Shown here in pieces: positions 57,363 through 64,000 of a stretch of DNA of 64,000 nt. The number at the start of each line of letters is the position of its first letter. The first letter of the stretch is position 1. The stretch spans positions 496,001-560,000 of the forward strand of contig JADIYJ010000027.1 in NCBI GenBank assembly GCA_016705325.1, given 5' to 3'. The notes beneath the pieces are model-generated. The model worked only from the letters and a program-made list of their open reading frames with translations, ran no database searches and was not told the origin of the DNA. This DNA is from Pseudomonadota bacterium (lineage in GTDB: Bacteria; Pseudomonadota; Gammaproteobacteria; Steroidobacterales; Steroidobacteraceae). The position numbers were made by a program, and so were the translations under genes.

Positions 57363-58556
57363 ATGGCGATCGTCGGCGAAGCCCCGACCCGAGCGGGACG
57401 CTACATCACCCAGCCCACGGGCTATCGGGCGTTCATGCCGGCACCCCTGCCGCCACAGCCCGCACTGGCGCTGGGCGGCGAGCTTCAGGGCCTGCTCTCC
57501 GCCGCCGACCGCGCGCTGGGTCGGCTCGACGGGTCGGTGCTCACCCTGCCGAACCCCGACCTGTTCGTCTTCATGTACGTGCGCAAGGAGGCGGTGCTCT
57601 CCAGCCAGATCGAGGGCACGCAGAGCTCCCTGCAGGACCTGCTCGCGGCCGAGGCGCAGCTCTTCGAGCAGACCTTGCCGCGCGACGTCGACGAGGTGAT
57701 CAACTACGTGCGCGCAATGAACCACGGCCTGGCACGACTCGCCGAGCTGCCGGTTTCGGTGCGCCTGATCCGCGAGATCCACGCCGAGCTGATGCGCGGC
57801 GTGCGCGGCGGCCGGCTCCAGCCGGGTGAACTGCGCATCAGCCAGAACTGGATCGGCTCAGCAGGTTGCACGCTGAACACCGCGACCTTCGTACCGCCGC
57901 CGCACCACGCGGTGCCGGCGGCGCTGGGAGACCTGGAGAACTTCCTGCACGCCTCCGACGACCTGCCGCCGCTGGTGAAGATCGCACTCGCGCATGTGCA
58001 GTTCGAGACGATTCACCCGTTCCTCGACGGCAACGGGCGCGTCGGGCGGCTGCTGATCACGTTCCTGCTCACCGAGCGCGGCGTGCTGCACAAGCCGGTG
58101 CTGTATCTGTCGCACTACTTCAAGCAGCACCGGCAGATCTACTACGAGCACTTGCAGGCGGTGCGCGACCAGGGGGCCTGGGAAGCGTGGCTCGCGTTCT
58201 TCCTGCGCGGCGTGATCGAGGTGGCCGGCGAGGCCGCGGAAACGGCACGGCGGATCCTGCAACTGCGCGAGCAGCACCGTGCGGCGATCACGGTGCAGCT
58301 CGGCCGCGCGGCCGGCAACGGTCACAAGGTGCTCGAGTCGCTGTTCGACCGCCCCATCGTCGCTGTGAATGACGTGCAGAAGATGACCGGCACCACGTAC
58401 GCCGCGGCCAACAGCCTGGTGTCCCGGCTGGTGAAGCTCGACGTGCTCAGCGAAATGACGGGCTACGCGCGGAACCGGCGCTTTCGCTATGCGCCCTATA
58501 TCGCGCTGTTCAACGATGCGGGGCCAGAGGGCGGGGCCGGGGAGCCGCCCCCATGA
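57363..58556 (+). CDS. Fic family protein (class II, intact catalytic motif)
   Basis: The 397-aa protein has an N-terminal inhibitory motif SSQIEGT ((S/T)xxxE(G/N)), an intact Fic motif HPFLDGNGRVGR near residue 220, and a C-terminal winged-helix (VNDVQKMTGTTYAAANSLVSRLVKLDVLSE). It should AMPylate a protein target and be held inactive by its own alpha-inh helix, as in the SoFic type. It is probably autoregulated through the inverted repeat at its start. Neighbours are remnants, so it may be the only live gene of the 56.7-59.6 kb segment. Confidence 0.9.
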   Translation: MAIVGEAPTRAGRYITQPTGYRAFMPAPLPPQPALALGGELQGLLSAADRALGRLDGSVLTLPNPDLFVFMYVRKEAVLSSQIEGTQSSLQDLLAAEAQLFEQTLPRDVDEVINYVRAMNHGLARLAELPVSVRLIREIHAELMRGVRGGRLQPGELRISQNWIGSAGCTLNTATFVPPPHHAVPAALGDLENFLHASDDLPPLVKIALAHVQFETIHPFLDGNGRVGRLLITFLLTERGVLHKPVLYLSHYFKQHRQIYYEHLQAVRDQGAWEAWLAFFLRGVIEVAGEAAETARRILQLREQHRAAITVQLGRAAGNGHKVLESLFDRPIVAVNDVQKMTGTTYAAANSLVSRLVKLDVLSEMTGYARNRRFRYAPYIALFNDAGPEGGAGEPPP

Positions 58557-58663
58557 GTACAAGGGAACGTGCAATGGCCAGAACAACCAACAAGAAGTCC
58601 GGCGACAGCGCCTGCGGCCTTGCCCGTCGGCAGCGATCCTTGGCCCGGCGTCGGAGCGTCTGA

Positions 58664-58955
58664 ATGAGCGCAGAAACCCACTCGCAGCTCGCCAGCTTCA
58701 TCTGGAGCATCTGCAACCTGCTGCGTGACCCCTACAAGCGCAACGAGTATCGCAAGGTCATCCTGCCGCTGACTGTTCTGCGCCGCTTCGACTGTCTGCT
58801 CGCGCCGACCAAGGCCGAAGTCCTCGCCGAGCACGCGAAGATCAAGACCAAGCCCGAGACCGTCGTCCGCAGCCTTCTGGAACGGATCACCGGCAGACCG
58901 TTCTACAACCTGTCGCGACTGGACCTGGCCAGGCTCCTCGACGACCCGAATGGGA
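58664..58955 (+). pseudogene. 5' fragment of a type I methyltransferase gene (hsdM)
   Basis: The frame encodes about 97 residues of an HsdM N-terminal domain (LASFIWSICNLLRDPYKRNEYRKVILPLTVLRRFDCLL...FYNLSRLDLARLLDDPN). At about 58954 the sequence switches to the antisense of an integrase gene, so the SAM and NPPY motifs are missing. A short frame just upstream (58574-58663, MARTTNKKSGDS...) resembles the start of another HsdM. No hsdS or hsdR is present. Confidence 0.8.
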
Positions 58956-59562
58956 TGTCCTGCCCCTGCAGCGCGGTCTTCAGCGCGGTGTTGATCTCGT
59001 TGTGCGCGAAGGGCTTGGTCAGGCTGCCGCGCCCCGGCATCACCAGTTCGCTGCCGCCGGCCAGCGCTTGCAGTTCCTTGAACAGCGCGATCGCCTGGCG
59101 CGACAGGAACACGATGTGCGGCTTGCCGGTCTTCGAGTGCTCAGCCGGGATGTGCCACTCGGCCTGCTCGAAGTCCACGTGCTCCCAGCGCGCAAGCAGC
59201 AGTTCGGACTTGCGCACCATGGTCAGCAGGATCAGATGCAGGCCAATCTTGAATTGCCGGCGGATGTTGCCGGCAGCCGCGTCGAACCCCTCGTCCTTCT
59301 TGCGCCAGATGATGGCGCGCACGTCCTCGGTGGTGACGTCGCAGACCACCGTGGTGTCCGGCGCGGCCCCCTGCTTCGCGAGCTGCTTCTGGACGGCGGG
59401 CGACTGGCCCTGCGCGACCAGGGTCTCCCGCCTGTCGCGCTCGGCACGCGCGCGCTTGAGCGACAGCGCCGGGTAGCGGCCCAGCGTCACCCGCTCCTGC
59501 TTGCCGTTCAGCCGGTACCGGTAGTGCCAGAGCATGCCGCCGGTCGGGAACACCTCGAGCAC
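58954..59562 (-). pseudogene. P4-type tyrosine integrase remnant next to mnmE
   Basis: The N-terminal arm-binding part is present (EVFPTGGMLWHYRYRLNGKQERVTLGRYPALSLKRARAERD), then a deletion joins GFDAAAGN directly to NIRRQFKIGLHLILLTMVRKSELLLARWEHVDF. The catalytic domain continues to LTKPFAHNEINTAL and stops before the His-x-x-Arg and Tyr boxes, where it meets the hsdM fragment. It cannot be active. Its 5' side faces the mnmE end, as expected for an integrase beside its attachment site. Confidence 0.85.
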
Positions 59563-59647
59563 GAGACCTTCTCAGGACGACAAATTCTTGTAAGAAAACA
59601 ACTTGGATCTGAACATCGGACCGCGCCGGACCTCCCTGGAAGCCCGC

Positions 59648-61009
59648 CTACTTCCCGATGCAGAAGCTGGAAAAGATCCGCCCGAGCAGGTCGTCGCTCG
59701 ACACCTCGCCGGTGATCTCGCCCAAGGCCTGGTGCGCGTCGCGCAGTTCCTGCGCGACCAGTTCGCCCGCATGCCGCGTCGTCAGCAACTCGTGTGCCGT
59801 CTCGACATGCTCCCGTGCCCGCCGCAACGCATCGATGTGCCGCGTGCGTGCGGAGAGTGCGCCTTCCGGTGACGGATGAAAGCCGATGCAGTCCTTGAGG
59901 TGCTCACGCAGGCCGTCGAGGCCCGCGCCTGTTGCGGCACTCAGGTAGACCCGCGGCGTACCACCCTGCCCCGCCTCGACCTTTACCGCATCGCCACTGC
60001 GATCAATCTTGTTGAACACAAGCGTCAGAGGAATCTTGGCCGGTACGTGCTGCAGGTCGTCTTCGATCGTGGCGATCGCCTGCGGATCGGCCGCATCGAC
60101 GACGAACAGCACGCGGTCCGCGCGCGCGATTTCGTGACGGGCACGCCGGATGCCTTCGGCTTCCACCTCGTCCGGCGATTCGCGCAAGCCTGCGGTGTCC
60201 AGGATGTGCAACGGCAGGCCGTCGATCGCGATGCGTTCACGCAGCACGTCACGCGTCGTGCCGGGCGTCGCGGTGACGATCGCGGCATCGTAGCCCGCGA
60301 GGCGATTCAACAGGCTCGACTTGCCGGCATTCGGTCGACCCGCAATGACGACCGTCAGGCCGTCACGCAGCAATGCGCCCTGGCGCGCCGTTTCCGCAAG
60401 TTCGGTGAATCGCTGCCGCACGTCCTGCATGCGCTCGCCGAGCGCACGGTCCGCAAGAAAGTCGATTTCTTCCTCGGGAAAATCGATGGCCGCCTCGATC
60501 CAGAGCCGCAGCAGCAGCACGGACTCGGCGAGTTCGTGCACGCGCGCGGAGAACTCGCCCTGCAGCGAGCGCAACGCCGCGCGCGCTGCCTGCGCGGAGC
60601 CACTGTCGATCAGGTCGGCAATCGCTTCGGCCTGCGCCAGGTCGAGCTTGTCGTTGAGGTAGGCGCGTTGCGTGAACTCGCCTGCCGCCGCCGCGCGCGC
60701 GCCGAGCGCCAGCACCCGCTGCTGCAGCAGCTCCATCACCACGGGCCCGCCGTGCCCCTGCAGCTCGAGCACGTCTTCGCCGGTAAGCGAATGCGGACCC
60801 GCAAAGAACAACGCCAGACCGGTGTCGATCGGTGCGCCTGCGCCATCGAGGAACTCGTGCAACCCGGCACGGCGTGGTTCAGGCACGGCACCAAGCAGAC
60901 CTCGAGCGATCGCCTGCGTCTGCGGTCCGGACACGCGCACGATGCCTATGCCGCCGCGGCCTGGTGCGGTGGCGATGGCTGCAATCGTGTCGGTCGCGGG
61001 AAGCTTCAT
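59648..61009 (-). CDS. mnmE: tRNA modification GTPase MnmE (TrmE/ThdF)
   Basis: MnmE works with MnmG on wobble uridine 34. The 453-aa protein has an N-terminal tetrahydrofolate-binding domain (DTIAAIATAPGRGGIGIVRVSG), a central G domain (P-loop GRPNAGKSSLLN, DTAGL, NKID) inserted in a helical domain, and the C-terminal FCIGK with the catalytic cysteine. The last 15 nt before the stop plus stop form the SGI1-type attachment site in other bacteria. The gene is complete, so integration kept the reading frame. Confidence 0.97.
   Translation of the reverse strand: MKLPATDTIAAIATAPGRGGIGIVRVSGPQTQAIARGLLGAVPEPRRAGLHEFLDGAGAPIDTGLALFFAGPHSLTGEDVLELQGHGGPVVMELLQQRVLALGARAAAAGEFTQRAYLNDKLDLAQAEAIADLIDSGSAQAARAALRSLQGEFSARVHELAESVLLLRLWIEAAIDFPEEEIDFLADRALGERMQDVRQRFTELAETARQGALLRDGLTVVIAGRPNAGKSSLLNRLAGYDAAIVTATPGTTRDVLRERIAIDGLPLHILDTAGLRESPDEVEAEGIRRARHEIARADRVLFVVDAADPQAIATIEDDLQHVPAKIPLTLVFNKIDRSGDAVKVEAGQGGTPRVYLSAATGAGLDGLREHLKDCIGFHPSPEGALSARTRHIDALRRAREHVETAHELLTTRHAGELVAQELRDAHQALGEITGEVSSDDLLGRIFSSFCIGK
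59652..59667. other. Putative attachment core in the mnmE 3' end
   Basis: TTCCCGATGCAGAAGC on the plus strand (GCTTCTGCATCGGGAA in mnmE sense) is shared with 56724-56739. It corresponds in position to the 18-bp attB used by SGI1 at the 3' end of thdF/trmE. An integrase remnant begins 90 nt away. Confidence 0.55.
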
Positions 61010-61019
61010 GCCGCGCTCG

Positions 61020-61772
61020 TCAGGCGGCCGGCAACGGCAGCTCGCCGTCCACCAGGAACGATTGCAGCGGGAAGTCGCGCACGCCGCCGCCGTGACGACT
61101 GTAGTAGGTCACGTGATCGGCGCGGGTCTGGCACAACCACTCATCGAGAATATCGGGCCTCGGTGAACTGATTGCAGCGGGCGTGAACAAGGCGACGTTG
61201 AGCCCCTGCTGCGGATCACGCGCCGAACGGTACTCGAAGGCTTCGAGCCCTGCGTCACGCATGGCCGAGCCCAGCGCCTGCGTTGCGCCGTAGAAACGCC
61301 GATCGCGCAGTCGGTCGCCGAATGCGTCGAACGGCGCCTGCTGCAGTTGCAGACCGCGGCTCGTCGCAATGCCAGCGCTGAACAGCGTGTGCCGCGTGTC
61401 GAGCGGTGCCGAGGGCGGTACCGCCATCCCGGACCAGAAGACGAACCGGTAGTACGCGCTTTCGGCGAGCACGGTATCGGCGGTACGCGCGGCATAGAAG
61501 AGGCTCGGCTCGAAGCGCGTGCCGAACCGCGAGCCCCAGGGCAGCGGCGGGTAGCGAAACGGCGTGGCCAGCAGGTAGTGCAGACCGATCGCTGGCCCGG
61601 GCAGCTTCGGCTTGGACGCCTCGATGAGATCTTCGAGCAGCGCCTGCTCCGCAAGCGTACGCACGAGGGAGTGGGTCGCCACCTGCTCCTGGCTTTCGAC
61701 CAGGCGCAGAACGGTTCCGCGTAGCGTGACCGGCGTAACTCGCTCGGAGCACGCCGCCCAGATCCCGCTCAC
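61020..61772 (-). CDS. RES domain toxin
   Basis: RES toxins degrade or modify NAD+ and form type II pairs with Xre/MbcA/ParS antitoxins. The 250-aa protein has the core YLLATPFRYPPLPWGSRFGTRFEPSLFYAARTADTVLAESAYYRF, with the Arg/Tyr/Glu active-site residues, and a later LNVALF segment. It starts at GTG 61772, overlapping the antitoxin stop (GTGA), and ends 11 nt before the mnmE start, so it is inserted in the yidC-mnmE interval. Confidence 0.87.
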   Translation of the reverse strand: MSGIWAACSERVTPVTLRGTVLRLVESQEQVATHSLVRTLAEQALLEDLIEASKPKLPGPAIGLHYLLATPFRYPPLPWGSRFGTRFEPSLFYAARTADTVLAESAYYRFVFWSGMAVPPSAPLDTRHTLFSAGIATSRGLQLQQAPFDAFGDRLRDRRFYGATQALGSAMRDAGLEAFEYRSARDPQQGLNVALFTPAAISSPRPDILDEWLCQTRADHVTYYSRHGGGVRDFPLQSFLVDGELPLPAA

Positions 61773-62158
61773 ACGCGACCCCGGATGGCGTCGAGGTATT
61801 CGACGACCCGCACCAGACCGGGCACGGAACGGATGAGTTCCGCGGGCACGCCGCCGACGTGGAGATTGTGGGTGTGTATCCAGTGCTTCATCTGCCGCGG
61901 TTCACCGCCCACGAGCACGAACAGCGCGCGATAGGCGCGGATCACCAGCAGCGCCAGTTCGCCGGACTTGCTGCCGGGCTCGAGTGCGCCACGACTCAGT
62001 GCCGTGCGGTCGCGACCGACGATCGAGCCGAGCTCGGCCTGCGTCAGGCCCAGCTCTTTGCCGGCTTTCACCAGGGCGAACGCGAGGACCCCGGCGGCGC
62101 TGAGGCTTGCGCCATCGGCGACGGCATGGCCAGCCAGGTTGGACGAATTGCGTTCCAT
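61769..62158 (-). CDS. Xre-MbcA/ParS antitoxin
   Basis: The 129-aa protein has an N-terminal helix-turn-helix (LVKAGKELGLTQAELGSIVGRDRTALSR) and a C-terminal MbcA/ParS toxin-binding region (MKHWIHTHNLHVGGVPAELIRSVPGLVRVVEYLD). Antitoxin first, toxin overlapping, is the usual order. The ATG at 62158 is chosen over 62164; the -10 box lies so close that the mRNA would be almost leaderless. Confidence 0.88.
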   Translation of the reverse strand: MERNSSNLAGHAVADGASLSAAGVLAFALVKAGKELGLTQAELGSIVGRDRTALSRGALEPGSKSGELALLVIRAYRALFVLVGGEPRQMKHWIHTHNLHVGGVPAELIRSVPGLVRVVEYLDAIRGRV

Positions 62159-62164
62159 GCACAC

Positions 62165-62192
62165 ATTCTAGGCTTATTTGATGCGTTTGCAA
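62165..62192 (-). promoter_or_regulatory. Probable promoter of the Xre-RES operon
   Basis: Reading leftwards, TTGCAA (62192-62187), a 16-nt spacer and TAGAAT (62170-62165) end 6 nt before the antitoxin ATG at 62158. Transcription would start at or next to the start codon, and no ribosome binding site is seen. Confidence 0.5.
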
Positions 62193-62239
62193 CATCACTT
62201 AGAATTGAAGCGGCGGTGACGTTGCTTGCGCCGTGCGAT

Positions 62240-62259
62240 GTTTTCGGCGCGCCGAAAAC
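62240..62259. repeat. Perfect 20-bp palindrome GTTTTCGGCGCGCCGAAAAC
   Basis: The self-complementary sequence lies between yidC and the Xre-RES promoter. It could stop transcription leaving yidC or be a regulatory site for the toxin-antitoxin operon; there is no loop and no T tract. Confidence 0.7.
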
Positions 62260-62282
62260 GAGCCCAGGCGCCGCCTGTCAGG

Positions 62283-62354
62283 CGATCGATCCGGGGCCTT
62301 TCCCCGAGCGCGTGTCTGCCTTTCCAAGCTCGGGGAAAGGCCCCGGATCGATCG
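62283..62354. repeat. Hairpin repeat copy D, perfect 27-bp arms
   Basis: The arms 62283-62309 and 62328-62354 are exact reverse complements. The 18-nt loop GCGTGTCTGCCTTTCCAA is identical to that of copy C, 43 kb away, while the outer arm (GATCGATCCGGGGCC) differs. It lies downstream of yidC. Confidence 0.9.
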
Positions 62355-62360
62355 TCTGCC

Positions 62361-62400
62361 ACCGAGCGCCTGTCTGCCTTTCCAAGCTCGGGCAGCGGCT
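62361..62400. repeat. Half copy of the hairpin repeat at the yidC stop
   Basis: ACCGAGCGCCTGTCTGCC then TTTCCAAGCTCGGGC repeats the core with short arms (CCGAGC/GCTCGG) and abuts the yidC stop codon. Confidence 0.75.
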
Positions 62401-64000
62401 CAAGCCGTCGAGCCGCTCTTCTTCGCCTCGGCCAGCACCACGCGGTTGATCTGCCACTGCTGCGCAATCGACAGCAGCGTGTTCGTGAGCCAGTACAGCA
62501 CCAGGCCCGCCGGGAACCACGCCATCATCACGGTCATGATGACCGGCATGAAGGCGAACATCTTCGCCTGCATGGGATCGGGCGGCGCCGGGTTCAGCTT
62601 GAACTGCGCGAACATGCCGAAGCCCATCAGGATCGGCAGGATGAAATACGGGTCCTTCGACGACAGGTCCTGGATCCAGCCGAAGAACGGCGCCTGGCGC
62701 ATCTCGACGCTCTCGAGCAGCGCCCAGTAGAACGCGAGGAACACGGGGATCTGTATCAGGATCGGCAGGCAGCCCGCGACCGGGTTGATCTTCTCGCGCT
62801 TGTACAGCTCCATCGTCTGCTTGGCGAGCTGCTCGCGGTCGTCCTTGTAGCGCTCCTGGATCGCCTTGATGCGCGGCGCGATGGCTCGCATCTTGGCCAT
62901 CGAGCGGCCGCTCTTTTCCGTCAGCTTGTAGAACAGCAGCTTCAGCAGGACCGTCACGATGATGATCGTGACGCCCCAGTTCTGGACGTACTTGTGCACC
63001 CACTGCAGCAGGTGGAACAGCGGATTGGCGAGGATCGTGAGCTTGCCGTAGTCGACCGTGAGCTCCAGTTTCGGGCCGGTCAGCTTCAGCTGGTCCTGCA
63101 GCTTCGGACCGATGAACAGCTTCTCACTGAACGCGGCGCTGGCCCCCGCGGGTACGCTCTTGAGCGGACCACGGTAGCTGACCACCGAATGGTCGCCTTC
63201 ACGCTGCAGCGAGTAATCATAGGTCTCGGCCTTCGGCGGCACGGCGGCCGACACGAAGTGATGCTGCATCTCGGCCATCCAGCCACCGGCCGCGGCCTGG
63301 CGGAACGCTGCGTCGTCCTCGTCATCGACGCTGAGCTTCTGGTACTTCTTGCCGTCGTATACGGCGGGCCCGCGGAACGCATAGCTCTCGACGTCGAACA
63401 TCGAGCGCTTCTGCGAGTACACGTGCCGCGCGAACTGCACGTAGGAAGCGGCCTGCCAGTCCACACCCGATGCGTTCTTCACCTCGTACTGCACGTCGAT
63501 CGCGTATTGGCCCGGTTTGAAGACGTAGGTCTTCATCACGGTAACGCCCTGCCCGTCCGTCCACGTCAGCGGCACGCGCAGTTCCTGTGCGCCCGGCGCG
63601 AGACGGAATTCGCTGGCAGGCGCCGTGTAATGCGCGAGGTGCGTCGGTTCGGCGCGGCCGTCGGCCGCACGCAGTCCGCTGCGCACGACACTGAACCTCG
63701 TGTCGTCGGTGGAGAGCAGACGCACAGCGGGGCTGCCCGGTTGCTTGTCCTGCGGGTACTGCAGCAGGTCGGCGCGCAGCAGGTCGCCACCCTGCAGGCT
63801 GATGTCCATGTCCAGCACGTCGGTGACGACGCGAACACTGGGGGCAGTGGCTGCACTGCTCACCGGCGCCGGCGTGGCGGCGGCGGGCGCTGCCGCCGCC
63901 GGCACAGTCGCTGACGGCAGCTCAGGCAAGCTCGACGAGGCCGCGCCCGGCGCGGCGGGTGCCACGACGGGCGACGTCGCGCTCGATGCCGACGTCGCCG
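62400..64000 (-). CDS. yidC: Membrane protein insertase YidC (5' end outside the window)
   Basis: YidC inserts and folds inner-membrane proteins, alone or with SecYEG. The visible part, over 530 codons, has the periplasmic P1 domain with an Ala/Pro/Ser-rich start. The conserved five-helix core follows: FHLLQWVHKYVQNWGVTIIIVTVLLKLLFYKLTEKSGRSMAKM, then CLPILIQIPVFLAFYWALLESVEMR and MPVIMTVMMAWFPAGLVLYWLTNTLLSIAQQW. The hydrophilic-groove arginine is in the cytoplasmic-facing RSMAKMRAIAPR region. The frame is open to position 64000, so the N-terminal signal helix is missing only because of the window edge. Confidence 0.96.
   Translation of the reverse strand, partial: ATSASSATSPVVAPAAPGAASSSLPELPSATVPAAAAPAAATPAPVSSAATAPSVRVVTDVLDMDISLQGGDLLRADLLQYPQDKQPGSPAVRLLSTDDTRFSVVRSGLRAADGRAEPTHLAHYTAPASEFRLAPGAQELRVPLTWTDGQGVTVMKTYVFKPGQYAIDVQYEVKNASGVDWQAASYVQFARHVYSQKRSMFDVESYAFRGPAVYDGKKYQKLSVDDEDDAAFRQAAAGGWMAEMQHHFVSAAVPPKAETYDYSLQREGDHSVVSYRGPLKSVPAGASAAFSEKLFIGPKLQDQLKLTGPKLELTVDYGKLTILANPLFHLLQWVHKYVQNWGVTIIIVTVLLKLLFYKLTEKSGRSMAKMRAIAPRIKAIQERYKDDREQLAKQTMELYKREKINPVAGCLPILIQIPVFLAFYWALLESVEMRQAPFFGWIQDLSSKDPYFILPILMGFGMFAQFKLNPAPPDPMQAKMFAFMPVIMTVMMAWFPAGLVLYWLTNTLLSIAQQWQINRVVLAEAKKSGSTA

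Noticed and set aside
58664..59476. 270-codon continuous frame starting as HsdM
   Set aside because: Only the first ~97 codons match HsdM; the rest is the antisense of the integrase remnant.

Overview
The window looks like the chromosome of a high-GC gammaproteobacterium close to its replication origin. The evidence is the order yidC, mnmE, mnmG, rsmG, parA, parB, atpI-B-E-F-H, which normally surrounds oriC in gammaproteobacteria, plus an AcnD/PrpF-type methylcitrate cycle and a CysN-CysC fusion. A Steroidobacterales/Nevskiales/Xanthomonadales-like host is a guess from gene content, not a demonstrated placement. Nearly all housekeeping genes are on the minus strand. No tRNA, rRNA or CRISPR array was seen.

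Layout. 1-2.5 kb: 5' part of the ATP synthase operon. 2.5-6.3 kb: parB, a PagL-like lipid A deacylase, parA and rsmG, with purine/pyrimidine nonamer repeats and a perfect 34-bp-arm palindrome. 6.4-11 kb: an ABC exporter whose permease is fused to an M1-type peptidase and whose ATPase gene is frameshifted. 11-18.7 kb: the methylcitrate cluster prpB-prpC-acnD-prpF with a divergent ScfR/RamB-type regulator. 18.7-19.2 kb: hairpin repeats. 19.2-22.1 kb: sulfate activation (cysD-cysNC). 22.2-32 kb: single metabolic and envelope genes, mnmG and a wax ester synthase/DGAT-like gene.

32.0-59.6 kb is a defence island inserted between the mnmG/DGAT side and the 3' end of mnmE. In order: a Fic-like gene overlapping a type II Wadjet operon (jetABCD); a small ORF with a nucleotidyltransferase; an orphan Phd-type antitoxin; a type III-like restriction-modification locus (Mod, Fic, Res and a SWIM-SNF2 helicase); an AlpA remnant; a second restriction-modification module (PLD nuclease, N6-adenine methyltransferase and a ribbon-helix-helix regulator with a perfect 11-bp-arm operator); then fragments of P4-type integrases, a DUF4143-like ATPase and an HsdM subunit around a third Fic gene. 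The mnmE 3' end is a known integration site (SGI1 family). A 16-bp piece of it recurs 2.9 kb away inside an integrase fragment, which suggests successive element insertions at mnmE.

59.6-64 kb returns to the core: mnmE, a RES/Xre-MbcA toxin-antitoxin pair, and yidC running off the window. Several single-base frameshifts (ABC ATPase, jetC, one fic, the 3' end of mod), some in homopolymers, may be assembly errors rather than biology and should be checked before calling these genes dead.
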